From RGEC01 sp964475595 (GTDB taxonomy: Bacteria; Bacteroidota; Bacteroidia; NS11-12g; UBA955), in contig CAYYXG010000009.1 of the NCBI GenBank assembly GCA_964475595.1, forward strand, positions 1 through 64,000: 64,000 bases of DNA, in the 5' to 3' direction. Under the pieces are notes generated by a model that saw only the letters and a program-made list of their open reading frames with translations, was not told the origin of the DNA and searched no databases. Shown here in pieces: positions 50,090-59,558 of this stretch. Numbering within the stretch: position 1 is the first letter of the stretch; each line of letters starts with the position of its first letter. A program made the position numbers and the translations under genes.

Positions 50090-53000
50090 ATGAACAGGTT
50101 TTTTCGTTTCATATTGCAAATGCGTTGGTTTTACTTTGCTTGCACACTTCTCGTATCTGCGTTTAGCGTTCCGGTCAATGCGCAAATTCGGAGTTTTAGT
50201 CCGGATCCTGCTGTTTTTATTAAAGAGCTCGAAACGCATATTACTTCCGCATCCAGTAAGGAATTAAACCAAACTTTTGCTGTTTTTCGCGAAAGCTGGG
50301 AAATGGGCAAGTTCAGCCCTGAGCAGCAAAAAAATATCATGGCCATATGCAGTGATATGGTTTCCGATAGAATGCCTGTTCAGCCCCACTTTGATTATCT
50401 TATTCAATCCATAACCGCCTATCTGCAGAAAAAACTTCCCGAAAAAGTATTACAGCAATGGCAGCAGGCCACTCGGAAACTGATCGGTTCAGGCAGCACA
50501 AATTATGTAGAGTTTCTGAAAATGACTACCGGACTTTTTCGCAACGGGACGCTTTTTACAGATAATAATAAGCGATGGTCTGTAGATTCCTGCGATTTTG
50601 ATTTGCTGTTTGACAAAGGTGAAATTGTGGTGAAATTTCCGTCTACCACATTAACCTGCCATGGTCCGGTGGATAAAATGAAAATTTACAACACGGCGGG
50701 TACATTTTATCCGGTTAAAAAGGTTTGGACAGGAACCTCCGGCGAAACTACGTTTGAAAGGGTATTGCCCGATGACGATGTTCAGGTAAGCTGGAAAAAG
50801 TTTACCATCAACCTGGAAGAATCCGACTATAAAATTGATACAGCTACCCTTCAGTATGTTGGCTATTTTAATAATGGTGTTAAAGGTCGTTTTCAGGATA
50901 AAATTAGTTTCTCACCGGATTCTGCCGTGGTGAAAAAATCGCCCTGGCCGAGATTTTCCAGCTTTGAAAATAGTTTGCAGATTTTCGGAATAGTAGGGCC
51001 TAATGCTTCGCTGAAAGGTGGTTTTAGTATGGTAGGTGGTGATATAAACACCCAAACAGCCAATGGTGAAGAAACAGTAATTAACATTCTGTACAAAAAC
51101 CAGAAAAGAATAACCCTGAAGAGTAAGACTTTCAAAATAGCCAATGGGGCAGCAGCCAGCCGCAAAGCATCGATGATCATATATGTGGATAGTACCACCA
51201 TTACCCACCCTGCAGTTGAGGTAAATTTTCAGTTTGAGGAAAATAAACTGGTGATTACACGCGGATCGGAAGGCCTGATGAGAGCCCCGTTTTATGACGA
51301 TTACCACAAAGTGGATATCGATGCACAGCAACTCCGTTGGAAATTGGATGAGCCGTTTGTAGATTTTGATAACATTAACAATGACCAGGATGCAAAAATT
51401 TCCAGTGCCGATTTTTATAAGGAAATGCTGTATGCCCGAATACAGGGCCCCCTCAGCTTTAATCCCCTGGAAAGTTTATATGCATTTTACAACCGACAGC
51501 CGGAAGATCCAGTGGCCCGGGCCATGGAAAAAGAGTTAAAAGCACTGATTAGCAGAAATAAGCCGGAGGATAAAGCGTTGATAGACCAAAAGTTGAAAGC
51601 CCTTCAGGCACGCAAGAAAGAAACCCGTACCTACTATGCCGCTGAAAGGCGCATGAAATTTGCCCTATCTGATTATGCGAATTTTTGCAAAATGCAACCC
51701 GAGCACCTGCGATCACCCTTTATTGAATTGCATGATGCCGGCTACATCACCTATTATCCTGAGCAGGACTCCGCCATGTTTAGAACCAAACTGTTCAGAT
51801 GGGTTCAGAGTCATGAAAAAAACCGGGATTATGATGTGATTCGCCTTTCTTCAATTATTGGAAAACGCAGCAATATGTCGCTGAATCTGCTTAGCCATGA
51901 GATGAACGTGGAAGGTGTGCAGAAATTCTTCTTTTCCGATTCTCAAAATGTGGTGGTTGTACCCTACGAACAGCAGGTTACTTTGTTGAAAAACAGACGC
52001 ATTCGTTTTGGTGGGATGGTACGTGCCGGGCGTTTTGATTTTTTTGGTAAAAAATTTGAATTTGATTACGCTAACTTCCTGGTGCAATCGGATGTTATTG
52101 ATAGTCTAAGATTGTATTTCCCGGATAGTACAGGTAGGTCCCTCATTCCCATAAAAAGTGTGTTGCGAAATATCAATGGTACCATTTACATTGATAAACC
52201 CAATAATAAATCAGGGCTTGTAAACTATCCCGAGTATCCGATTTTTAAGGCACTTAAAGGTTCCGAAGTGCTATATGACAAGCCATCCATTCACGGTGGT
52301 CAGTATAAGGCCGAATCATTTAAGTTTGTTATTGATCCCTTCACCATTGACAGTTTGGATAATTTTACCATTGCTGGCCTGCGGTTTGAAGGCTCTTTTC
52401 TAAGTGATGGCATTTTCCCTGAATTCCGTCACTATGTGTATATACAGCCGGATTACTCACTGGGTTTTGTAACGCCTACACCGCCGGGAGGGTATAGTAT
52501 GTACAGAGGCAAAGGCAAAGGAGAAATGACCATGAATCTGAGTGAACGTGGTTTCTATGGTGAGCAGGGAAATATTGCCTACAGTGGCTCAACCACCAAG
52601 TTTCAGCGGATTTTACTATTGCCAAAGGCAGCAAAAGGTACTGTGGATTCGTATGAACTGCCCCAAAGTACCATTTATCCGCAGATCTATGCATCCAATG
52701 CCAATATGGAATGGATTCCGTACCATGATAAATTTAATATTTCCAACGGACCTACACCCATTAAGGTGTTTAAATCTGAATATGATTTTATCGGTACAAT
52801 TACACAGAAGCCCTCTAAAGTAACAGGCAATGGAACCTTGGCCTGGCCTGAAGCCAAATTCAGCAGCGATGAGATGTTGTTTGCTCCCAATAAAACCAGT
52901 GCAGATAAAGCCAATCTTACCATTTATGGCGCAGATTCTTCCAAAGTGGCTTTTGAAACTAACGATATACGTGGGACAATGGATTTTAATACCCGTATCG

Positions 53001-54640
53001 GATCGTTTAATACCAATAAGGTGGGTGCAGAAACACGATTCCCCTTCAATAGTTATATGACCAACCTCAATGATTATCGTTGGGATATGAATGGTAAAAC
53101 CATCGAGGCCAGAATGGGTGCAGCCATGTCGGGTAAACAACCCTTGTGGATGAGTACCAATCCCACACAGGATAGTCTCAAGTTTGCCGGAATTAGAGGG
53201 GTGTATGACCTAAAAAATTACACATTGAATGTACAGCAAATACCTTTCATAGATATTGCAGACAGCCGTGTGGTGCTCAAAGATGGCAAAGTAACCATTC
53301 GCGAAAACGGGGATATGGATATTGTGGATAGCGCGAGGTTGTTTGCCAACCGATTTGATAAATTCCATGAAATTTATCGCAGCCGACTAAAGATTTACGG
53401 TAAAAATAAAATGCGTGGCTCCGGGTTGTATCAGTACGTAAACAAGCTGGGCAAAAGACAGGAGTTTTTCCTGGATAGCATAATCGTTAATCGCGACAGA
53501 AATATAGAAGGCTGGGGAAAAATTGACGAATCTCAGAATTTTACCCTCGATACCAAAATCGGATATAAAGGTTTTGCACAAATCCTGAGCACAGAACAGA
53601 ATCTTCAGTTTACCGGCTATGTAAAACCATTGCATACCTTTAAAAATATACTTCCTTCTGCATGGCTTCGCTACAGCGACCGCGTTGATCCTAAAAATGT
53701 TGTTATCAATGTGCAAGATCCCCGTGACAAGGATAACAAGAAACAATATGTGGGGCTTTTTGTGGCCAATGACAGCAGCCATGTTTATCCATTGTTCTTT
53801 AGCTGGAAACGCCGGTATAGTGACCCTGATGTGACTAACGATACCGGTATTTTCTATTATGACCACGAAAAGGAAAGTTTTTTTGCCGGTAGCAAAGACA
53901 AATTACTCAATGACGGTTTGAAGGGCAGTTATATTCAGCTGAATGAGAAAAATCATACCGTGCACGCCGAAGGTCCTCTGGATTTTGGACTGGAAAGTAA
54001 TAACATCCGATTTAAAAATGCAGGTACTGCAGATTTGAAGGAAGGTGACAGCAGCTTTGTCTTTAACCTGGCCATGATGTTGGATTTCCCCTTGCACAAG
54101 GATTTCATTTCACGCCTGAAAGAGATGTTCCAAACCAGTAGCGGTGGTTCTGTAAATATCAATACAGAATTCTTTAAAAATGCCATTGGAGAGATGGTGG
54201 CCGAAGACAAAACTGCCCGAAACATCATCAAGAACATTGAGAAAAATGGAGAATTGTCTGGAAAGGATGAAGCAGAATACACCCTGATTTTGAGCGATGC
54301 AACATTCCGTTGGGATAGTAAATACCGTGGTATGTATTGTAATGATAATGTGAGTGTAGCTTCATTTGCAGGTACGCCCATCAATAAAGATATAAAGACT
54401 ACCATGCTGATTGAACACAAGCGTGGCGGTGAAAATATGTATATCTATTTTGATTTTGGTGGCAATGAGTGGATTTACATCAATCTCACTAAAACCGTGG
54501 CCAATATCCTAAGCAGCGATGTAAAGCTCAATGAAATACTGGTGAATACAGCAGATAAACTCAAGGTTGAAGATTTTTATGTGAAACCTGCTACGGCAAA
54601 GCAAGTAGAGCGCTTTCTCAAACGTTTGGGGGCTGAATAA
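50090..54640 (+). CDS. very large secreted beta-rich protein of unknown function
   Basis: 1516 residues with a signal peptide ending 'VSAFSVPVNAQ'. Residues about 30-150 are helical (KELETHITSASSKELNQTFA; LPEKVLQQWQQATRKLIGSG). The rest is almost all beta with repeated 'structured strand' phrases such as 'FDFFGKKFEFDYANFLVQSD', 'NGKTIEARMGAAMSGKQPLW' and 'DSARLFANRFDKFHEIYRSR', and an inserted Lys/Glu helix near 475-515. The C-terminus is helical (KPATAKQVERFLKRLGAE) without a sorting domain. The pattern recalls long periplasmic beta-groove proteins (LptA/AsmA/TamB-like) but no family is assigned. A weak TTTG box lies 8 bases before the ATG. The end overlaps truA by 23 bases. Confidence 0.85.
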   Translation: MNRFFRFILQMRWFYFACTLLVSAFSVPVNAQIRSFSPDPAVFIKELETHITSASSKELNQTFAVFRESWEMGKFSPEQQKNIMAICSDMVSDRMPVQPHFDYLIQSITAYLQKKLPEKVLQQWQQATRKLIGSGSTNYVEFLKMTTGLFRNGTLFTDNNKRWSVDSCDFDLLFDKGEIVVKFPSTTLTCHGPVDKMKIYNTAGTFYPVKKVWTGTSGETTFERVLPDDDVQVSWKKFTINLEESDYKIDTATLQYVGYFNNGVKGRFQDKISFSPDSAVVKKSPWPRFSSFENSLQIFGIVGPNASLKGGFSMVGGDINTQTANGEETVINILYKNQKRITLKSKTFKIANGAAASRKASMIIYVDSTTITHPAVEVNFQFEENKLVITRGSEGLMRAPFYDDYHKVDIDAQQLRWKLDEPFVDFDNINNDQDAKISSADFYKEMLYARIQGPLSFNPLESLYAFYNRQPEDPVARAMEKELKALISRNKPEDKALIDQKLKALQARKKETRTYYAAERRMKFALSDYANFCKMQPEHLRSPFIELHDAGYITYYPEQDSAMFRTKLFRWVQSHEKNRDYDVIRLSSIIGKRSNMSLNLLSHEMNVEGVQKFFFSDSQNVVVVPYEQQVTLLKNRRIRFGGMVRAGRFDFFGKKFEFDYANFLVQSDVIDSLRLYFPDSTGRSLIPIKSVLRNINGTIYIDKPNNKSGLVNYPEYPIFKALKGSEVLYDKPSIHGGQYKAESFKFVIDPFTIDSLDNFTIAGLRFEGSFLSDGIFPEFRHYVYIQPDYSLGFVTPTPPGGYSMYRGKGKGEMTMNLSERGFYGEQGNIAYSGSTTKFQRILLLPKAAKGTVDSYELPQSTIYPQIYASNANMEWIPYHDKFNISNGPTPIKVFKSEYDFIGTITQKPSKVTGNGTLAWPEAKFSSDEMLFAPNKTSADKANLTIYGADSSKVAFETNDIRGTMDFNTRIGSFNTNKVGAETRFPFNSYMTNLNDYRWDMNGKTIEARMGAAMSGKQPLWMSTNPTQDSLKFAGIRGVYDLKNYTLNVQQIPFIDIADSRVVLKDGKVTIRENGDMDIVDSARLFANRFDKFHEIYRSRLKIYGKNKMRGSGLYQYVNKLGKRQEFFLDSIIVNRDRNIEGWGKIDESQNFTLDTKIGYKGFAQILSTEQNLQFTGYVKPLHTFKNILPSAWLRYSDRVDPKNVVINVQDPRDKDNKKQYVGLFVANDSSHVYPLFFSWKRRYSDPDVTNDTGIFYYDHEKESFFAGSKDKLLNDGLKGSYIQLNEKNHTVHAEGPLDFGLESNNIRFKNAGTADLKEGDSSFVFNLAMMLDFPLHKDFISRLKEMFQTSSGGSVNINTEFFKNAIGEMVAEDKTARNIIKNIEKNGELSGKDEAEYTLILSDATFRWDSKYRGMYCNDNVSVASFAGTPINKDIKTTMLIEHKRGGENMYIYFDFGGNEWIYINLTKTVANILSSDVKLNEILVNTADKLKVEDFYVKPATAKQVERFLKRLGAE

Positions 54641-55385
54641 CAGGTGTTGTTTTTTCAAAATCCGGATAAATCACATCGGATAAGAACAACCCCTTTGCCG
54701 GCGCGGATTTGCCTGCCATATTTCGATTTCCGGTATGCAAAAACTCTGCGAAATCTTGTATGCTCATCTTTCCTAAGCCCACTTTTAACAAGGTGCCTAC
54801 CATGCTTCGCACCATGCTGCGTAAAAATCGATTGGCAGTTACCGTAAATAACAATCCTGCAGTAGTTTCTAACCATATAGCTTCCATAATTGTGCATTTA
54901 TAGCTGCCTCCGGGTGCTTTTCCCTTGCAAAAGCAGCGAAATTCGGTGTGTGATAATAGCATTTTAGCCGCCTCATTCATCAAGGCTAAATCGGGCTTGT
55001 GTGGCAGAAAAAAAGTCATTTCGGATAAAAAAGGATTTTTACTGTGGGTAATAAAGTATCGGTAAGTGCGAGATACCGCTGAAAACCGAGCATGCATCTC
55101 TTCTGAAACAGGCCGACAATTGAATATAGTAATGCTTTTGGGAAGCATACCATTGAGCCGGTAAACCAAATTTTTTGGCACTTCTATCGTTGTGTCAAAA
55201 TGGGCAACAAAATAGGCAGCATGCACCCCGGTGTCTGTCCTTCCACAACCATAAATTTCAGTGCTATCCCTTAAAATTAATGATAGTTTGCTTTCAAGCA
55301 ATGCCTGAACACTGCTTACTTCATCCTGTTTCTGCCAACCTCCAAAGACAGTTCCATTGTAAGCCAGTTCCAGAAAATAACGCAT
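54618..55385 (-). CDS. truA: tRNA pseudouridine synthase A
   Basis: 255 residues. 'YFLELAYNGTVFGGWQKQDE', 'EIYGCGRTDTGVHAAYFVAH' (catalytic Asp in GRTDTGVHA), 'LNGMLPKSITIFNCRPV' and 'FLRSMVRSMVGTLLKVGLGK' are diagnostic. It makes pseudouridine at positions 38-40 of tRNAs. Its ATG overlaps the thiolase stop by one base (TAATG), so the two are coupled. The 3' end overlaps the convergent giant gene. Confidence 0.96.
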   Translation of the reverse strand: MRYFLELAYNGTVFGGWQKQDEVSSVQALLESKLSLILRDSTEIYGCGRTDTGVHAAYFVAHFDTTIEVPKNLVYRLNGMLPKSITIFNCRPVSEEMHARFSAVSRTYRYFITHSKNPFLSEMTFFLPHKPDLALMNEAAKMLLSHTEFRCFCKGKAPGGSYKCTIMEAIWLETTAGLLFTVTANRFLRSMVRSMVGTLLKVGLGKMSIQDFAEFLHTGNRNMAGKSAPAKGLFLSDVIYPDFEKTTPVIQPPNV

Positions 55386-56584
55386 TATGCTTTTTCAAAA
55401 ACCACAGCGCAGCCCTGACCCACACCAATGCACATGGTGGCCAGACCGTAACGGGCATTGGCATTTCTCTTCATTTCATGCAGCAGGGTAGTGCTAATGC
55501 GGGCTCCACTGGCTCCCAGCGGGTGACCGATTGCAATGCTGCCACCATTGGGGTTCACAATTTCCGGATTGATTTTCAATTCTCGCATGCTGGCCAGAAC
55601 CTGACTCGCAAAAGCTTCGTTAAGTTCCGCAATGGACAGGTCATTTACACCGATTCCGGCGTGTTTAAGCGCTTTTTGTGAGGCAGGAACCGGACCAATC
55701 CCCATAATGGCCGGATCTACGCCTGCCGCTCCAACGCCTGCGATGCGTGCAATCGGTGTAAGGTTATAGCGTTTTACTGCATCGCCAGAAGCCAGAATCA
55801 AACAGGCAGCGCCGTCGTTGATGCCACTGCTGTTGCCGGCTGTAACACTTCCGTCTTTCTTGAAAGCGGGTTTTAAAGTAGCCAGAATATCAACACCGCT
55901 CAATCTGGGATGTTCATCAGTTTCGAAGTGATGAAATTCACCTTTTTTACCGGGAATAGGCACTGCAACAATCTCATCTTTGAATTTACCTGCTTCCTGG
56001 GCCTGTTTCCATTTGGTTTGAGAGCCAAAGGCAAAAACATCCTGGTCCTCACGGCTGATTCCGTATTTTTCCGCAACATTTTCGGCCGTTTCACCCATGC
56101 TGTATGGATGATAAAGTTGAGCCAGTGTTTTGTTGGTAAAACGCCATCCTATGGTGGTGTCGTATATTTCAGTGCTTCGTTGAAATGCGCTCTCCGCTTT
56201 TGCCATCACAAATGGAGCCCGCGTCATGCTCTCGGTTCCGCCTGCAATGATTAGTTCAGCAGTTCCGGATTTGATAGCCATGTAACCATTCATAATGCTT
56301 TGCAAACCGCTGGCGCAAAGTCTGTTTACGGTGTATCCGGGAATGGTTGTGGGCAAGCCGGCGAGCAATAGTGCCATCCTGGCTACATTTCGGTTGTCTT
56401 CACCGGCCTGGTTGGCGGCTCCGAAAATGACTTCATCTGTGTTGGCAAAATCAATGCCGGCGTTGCGATCCATAATAGCACGAATCACATGAGCTGCCAG
56501 ATCATCCGGCCTAACTCCCGAAAGGCTTCCGCCAAATTTACCCACCGGTGTGCGAAGGGCGTCTATTACAAAAACATCTTGCAT
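55385..56584 (-). CDS. acetyl-CoA C-acyltransferase (thiolase family, possibly 3-oxoadipyl-CoA thiolase)
   Basis: 399 residues. The acyl-binding Cys is in 'NRLCASGLQSIMNGYMAIKS', the catalytic His in 'AIGHPLGASGAR' and the second Cys in 'TMCIGVGQGCAVVFE'. 'AVGKFGGSLSG'-like start and 'GWRFTNKTLAQLYHPYSMGE' resemble the PcaF/PaaJ branch as well as FadA. It cleaves or forms 3-ketoacyl-CoA; the pathway is unclear because no beta-oxidation or aromatic degradation genes adjoin. A perfect -7 box is 7 bases before the ATG. Confidence 0.92.
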   Translation of the reverse strand: MQDVFVIDALRTPVGKFGGSLSGVRPDDLAAHVIRAIMDRNAGIDFANTDEVIFGAANQAGEDNRNVARMALLLAGLPTTIPGYTVNRLCASGLQSIMNGYMAIKSGTAELIIAGGTESMTRAPFVMAKAESAFQRSTEIYDTTIGWRFTNKTLAQLYHPYSMGETAENVAEKYGISREDQDVFAFGSQTKWKQAQEAGKFKDEIVAVPIPGKKGEFHHFETDEHPRLSGVDILATLKPAFKKDGSVTAGNSSGINDGAACLILASGDAVKRYNLTPIARIAGVGAAGVDPAIMGIGPVPASQKALKHAGIGVNDLSIAELNEAFASQVLASMRELKINPEIVNPNGGSIAIGHPLGASGARISTTLLHEMKRNANARYGLATMCIGVGQGCAVVFEKA

Positions 56585-56591
56585 TCGGTTG

Positions 56592-56599
56592 CAAAGTTA
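56592..56599 (-). promoter_or_regulatory. Bacteroidota -7 box (TAACTTTG) for the thiolase gene
   Basis: Full match to TAnnTTTG on the minus strand, 7 bases before ATG 56584. Confidence 0.7.
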
Positions 56600-56655
56600 C
56601 CAATTGAAACTATCAATTTTTACAATATAATGAAAGGTGCTGCAACAGGATGGCT

Positions 56656-56663
56656 TAAATTTG
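56656..56663 (+). promoter_or_regulatory. Bacteroidota -7 box (TAAATTTG) for the small membrane protein
   Basis: Full match to TAnnTTTG, 9 bases before the proposed TTG start at 56673. Confidence 0.55.
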
Positions 56664-56672
56664 CGATGTACA

Positions 56673-57167
56673 TTGCTTCAAAAAGCATCCATATTCTCTC
56701 GTATTGCGATTGCCGCCATCATTGCACTTTTCCCGCTGCTTAGTGCTTTATCCATTATGTATCACAAACAATACATGCACAAAAAGATAGAAGCACAATG
56801 GGAATCGGTGCTATTGGAAAAGCTGGATTTGAAAAAGTCAGATTTTCCTGATTTACTTAAGCGCAAGGAAATTGATTTTAAAGGAAATCGGTATGATTTG
56901 GTGAAGGTGACAGATAATGGCGATAGTTGGCTGGTTTCGGCCATCAACGATACCAAGGAAAAATGGCTGGAATCAAACATGAATGCCTCAGGGAATGGTC
57001 AAAAATTCACATCGTGCTGGATTTTTACTGTGATGCTTGCCCTACCGCTTGAACTTAAAACTCCTGCAATGAATGCTGTGATATTAAAACAGCGATCAAT
57101 TGCGGAAATCATTGCCATTTACATACTTCCAATTGCCCCGCCACCGGAGCCATTTTGTGTTTCTTAA
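56673..57167 (+). CDS. small membrane-anchored protein of unknown function upstream of a TonB receptor
   Basis: About 164 residues from TTG 56673. A single N-terminal hydrophobic helix (IAIAAIIALFPLLSALSIMY) is followed by a soluble part: 'DFKGNRYDLVKVTDNGDSWL' and a Cys-containing hydrophobic segment 'SCWIFTVMLALPLELKTPAM'. It ends 'ILPIAPPPEPFCVS' with a Pro-rich, Cys-containing tail. The open frame continues upstream but would include the -7 box. No family assigned. The receptor gene 69 bases downstream suggests a role in the same uptake system. Confidence 0.65.
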   Translation: MLQKASIFSRIAIAAIIALFPLLSALSIMYHKQYMHKKIEAQWESVLLEKLDLKKSDFPDLLKRKEIDFKGNRYDLVKVTDNGDSWLVSAINDTKEKWLESNMNASGNGQKFTSCWIFTVMLALPLELKTPAMNAVILKQRSIAEIIAIYILPIAPPPEPFCVS

Positions 57168-57236
57168 CTAAGATAGAATCAGAATCTTCTAATCGTCGTC
57201 TAGCACGATCTCTCTTAAACACAAAATATTTTAACC

Positions 57237-59465
57237 ATGAAAAAAACAACGTTTATGCTGTTGGCAATAGCTTATGTGCTAATGGCTCAGGCTCAAAATG
57301 AGCTTGAAAACCATATAAAAGATTCCAGTGAGCTGGAAAATATGGATGAGGTTTTGGTCTCATCACAGCGTTTTGGCTCATCCAGGGCTAATACAACCAG
57401 ACAAATAGAGGTAATTACCCAAAAGCAAATGCAGTTTGCGCAGCAGGGAACCATGGCAGATGTATTGTCTCAAACCGGGCAGGTGTTCGTGCAAAAAAGT
57501 CAGTTGGGTGGGGGAAGTCCTGTCTTGCGCGGATTCGAGGCAAGTAGAGTTTTGCTGGTGGTGGATGGAGTAAGAATGAATAATGCTACCTATAGGGCTG
57601 GACATTTACAGGACATTATTACGGTAGACCAATTTATGCTGGACAGAGCAGAAGTTTTTTTCGGCTCCGGTTCTACCCAATTTGGTAGTGATGCTCTTGG
57701 TGGTGTGGTTTACATGAAAACCCGAGATCCTAAATTCAGAAATGCCAATTTCGGATTTGCCAAGGCCAATGCGAATTTCAGGTATTTGTCGGCAGCAGGT
57801 GCCACAGTTTCCAATGTAAATTTTGAATTAAGTGGTCGTAAGGTAGCTTGGGTTTTTAGTTCAACAAACAGCGACTTTGGCAACCTGAGAATGGGCCAAC
57901 AACGCCACTTTTCCCGGTGGGATACATTCGGAATGCGGAAATTTTATGCCGTTAGAATCAATGGTAGAGATACAATGCAACAGAATGGAGACCCGTTCAT
58001 TCAGACGGGGAGTTCTTATGCGCAAAACGATGTTTTTAGCAAACTGCTGGTAAGAACAGGAAATTTTTCTCACACATTAAACTTGCAATTTTCAAGGTCG
58101 TCAGTAATTCCCCGTTATGATCGGCTCTCCGATTTTTCAGCAGGTAAGCTACGATTTGCCCGATGGGATTATGTGCCTCAGAATAGAGATTTTATCTCTT
58201 ACACGTTGCAATTCCCCGGTAAAGGAAAGTGGCAGCATCGTTTTATAGCTTCTCATCAGCGCACAGAGGTTGGAAGGATCACAAGACGGTTTGGCAATCC
58301 AAACGAACTTACCCAGCGTGACAAAGTGGGTATGACGGCCGTAAATTATGATTTTGCATACTCCTTGAACCCAAAAGTGCAATTTCAGGGTGGTGGGGAA
58401 TGGGTAAAAAACAGCGTGAATTCGTTTGCTTCGCTCAAAGATGTTAATACTGAAATTGTTACTCCTAGTAAAAATACGCGATACGCTGACGGAGGTTCCG
58501 TAACCCAATCCTATGCAGCATTTGTTAATACTATTTACAGTATCCGCCCCAAAGATTTTATTCTTGAAGGGGGTGTGCGAATTACCCAATACAATTTGAA
58601 TGCCGTTTTTAGTCCTGATAATTTTTTGAATCTTCCTTATTCAAATGCTCAAATCAACAGTTTTTCTGCCGTTTACAATGTAGGCCTTTCAAAGAAAATG
58701 GACTGGGATGGGTTGTTTTTTAAAGCTAGCCTTGCGACCGGCTTCAGAAACCCCAATGTGGATGATATGACTAAATTATTTGAAAGTGTTCCCGGAAGTA
58801 AATTGGTGATACCCAATTGCAATTTAAAACCTGAGCGCACGAGAACATTGGACTTGGGATTTCGATTTGAACGAAGGAAAATCCATATGGAATTTGGTGG
58901 CTACTATACCCATATTACCCAATTATTGATTGACGAGCCGGCTAATTTCAATGGCAAAGATTCTTTTGATTTTGATGGTCAGCAAACCCCTGTATTCCGC
59001 ATGGGGAATTCCGCTGAAGGTTTTGTAACTGGGGGGTATTTTGCTGCTAAAATTCAACTAATTCCAGGGTTGTTTGCGGATGTAAACTACAATAGCACTT
59101 TCGGGCGTTATCGCCAGTCATTGGGAAGTATTTGGACTCCCCTGGACCACATCGCACCCGACCATGGTAGGATAGGAATTCGCTGGTCCAGCGAAAACTG
59201 GCAGTGTGAGGCTTTTATGCTCTTTAATGGTAGAAAAGTACAAAGCGAATATAGTCCTTCCGGTGAAGATAATGCCCAGTATGCTCCAGGGTGGGAAACA
59301 CCGTCATGGCAAACCTATAATTTTAGGGCAAGTTGGCAGGTAAACAAGTATATTAATGCTTCTTTCGCTGCAGAAAACCTTCTTGATTTGAATTACAGAC
59401 AGTTTTCTAGCGGTATCAGTGCGCCCGGTAGAAACCTCATTGTATCCTTAAAAGTTTCTTTTTAA
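57237..59465 (+). CDS. TonB-dependent receptor, heme/hemoglobin-type
   Basis: 742 residues, signal peptide ending 'VLMAQAQ'. The plug follows: 'MDEVLVSSQRFGSSRANTTR' (TonB-box area), 'GTMADVLSQTGQVFVQKSQL', 'GGGSPVLRGFEASRVLLVVD' and 'VFFGSGSTQFGSDALGGVVY'. The barrel shows 'LATGFRNPNVDDMTKLF' with the FRNPN signature seen in heme and hemoglobin/transferrin receptors, 'NLKPERTRTLDLGFRFERRK', and a C-terminal strand ending in Phe. It imports a bound ligand with TonB energy. Heme or another metal complex is the likely substrate but no specific ligand residue is confirmed. It lacks the SusC-type carboxypeptidase-like N-terminal domain. Confidence 0.9.
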   Translation: MKKTTFMLLAIAYVLMAQAQNELENHIKDSSELENMDEVLVSSQRFGSSRANTTRQIEVITQKQMQFAQQGTMADVLSQTGQVFVQKSQLGGGSPVLRGFEASRVLLVVDGVRMNNATYRAGHLQDIITVDQFMLDRAEVFFGSGSTQFGSDALGGVVYMKTRDPKFRNANFGFAKANANFRYLSAAGATVSNVNFELSGRKVAWVFSSTNSDFGNLRMGQQRHFSRWDTFGMRKFYAVRINGRDTMQQNGDPFIQTGSSYAQNDVFSKLLVRTGNFSHTLNLQFSRSSVIPRYDRLSDFSAGKLRFARWDYVPQNRDFISYTLQFPGKGKWQHRFIASHQRTEVGRITRRFGNPNELTQRDKVGMTAVNYDFAYSLNPKVQFQGGGEWVKNSVNSFASLKDVNTEIVTPSKNTRYADGGSVTQSYAAFVNTIYSIRPKDFILEGGVRITQYNLNAVFSPDNFLNLPYSNAQINSFSAVYNVGLSKKMDWDGLFFKASLATGFRNPNVDDMTKLFESVPGSKLVIPNCNLKPERTRTLDLGFRFERRKIHMEFGGYYTHITQLLIDEPANFNGKDSFDFDGQQTPVFRMGNSAEGFVTGGYFAAKIQLIPGLFADVNYNSTFGRYRQSLGSIWTPLDHIAPDHGRIGIRWSSENWQCEAFMLFNGRKVQSEYSPSGEDNAQYAPGWETPSWQTYNFRASWQVNKYINASFAAENLLDLNYRQFSSGISAPGRNLIVSLKVSF

Positions 59466-59485
59466 TTAGATGCATAAAGCGCATG

Positions 59486-59513
59486 AGCAGGGGAAGCTGT
59501 CGTTTCCCCTGCT
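59486..59513 (+). terminator. intrinsic terminator after the TonB receptor
   Basis: AGCAGGGGAA, an 8-base loop and TTCCCCTGCT form a perfect 10-bp stem, followed by TATTTTA. Confidence 0.8.
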
Positions 59514-59542
59514 TATTTTAAGGTACTTCAAACTCCTTGTAT

Positions 59543-59550
59543 TAATTTTG
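59543..59550 (+). promoter_or_regulatory. Bacteroidota -7 box (TAATTTTG) for yebC
   Basis: Full match to TAnnTTTG, 8 bases before ATG 59559. Confidence 0.7.
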
Positions 59551-59558
59551 CAAAACCA

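Noticed and set aside
49396..50112. 238-codon open frame antisense to tpiA
   Set aside because: Opposite a highly conserved gene and without any recognisable motif.
57168..57236. operator for a metal regulator before the TonB receptor, suggested by TAGAATCAGAATCTTCTA
   Set aside because: The symmetry is imperfect, matches no known box and occurs once.
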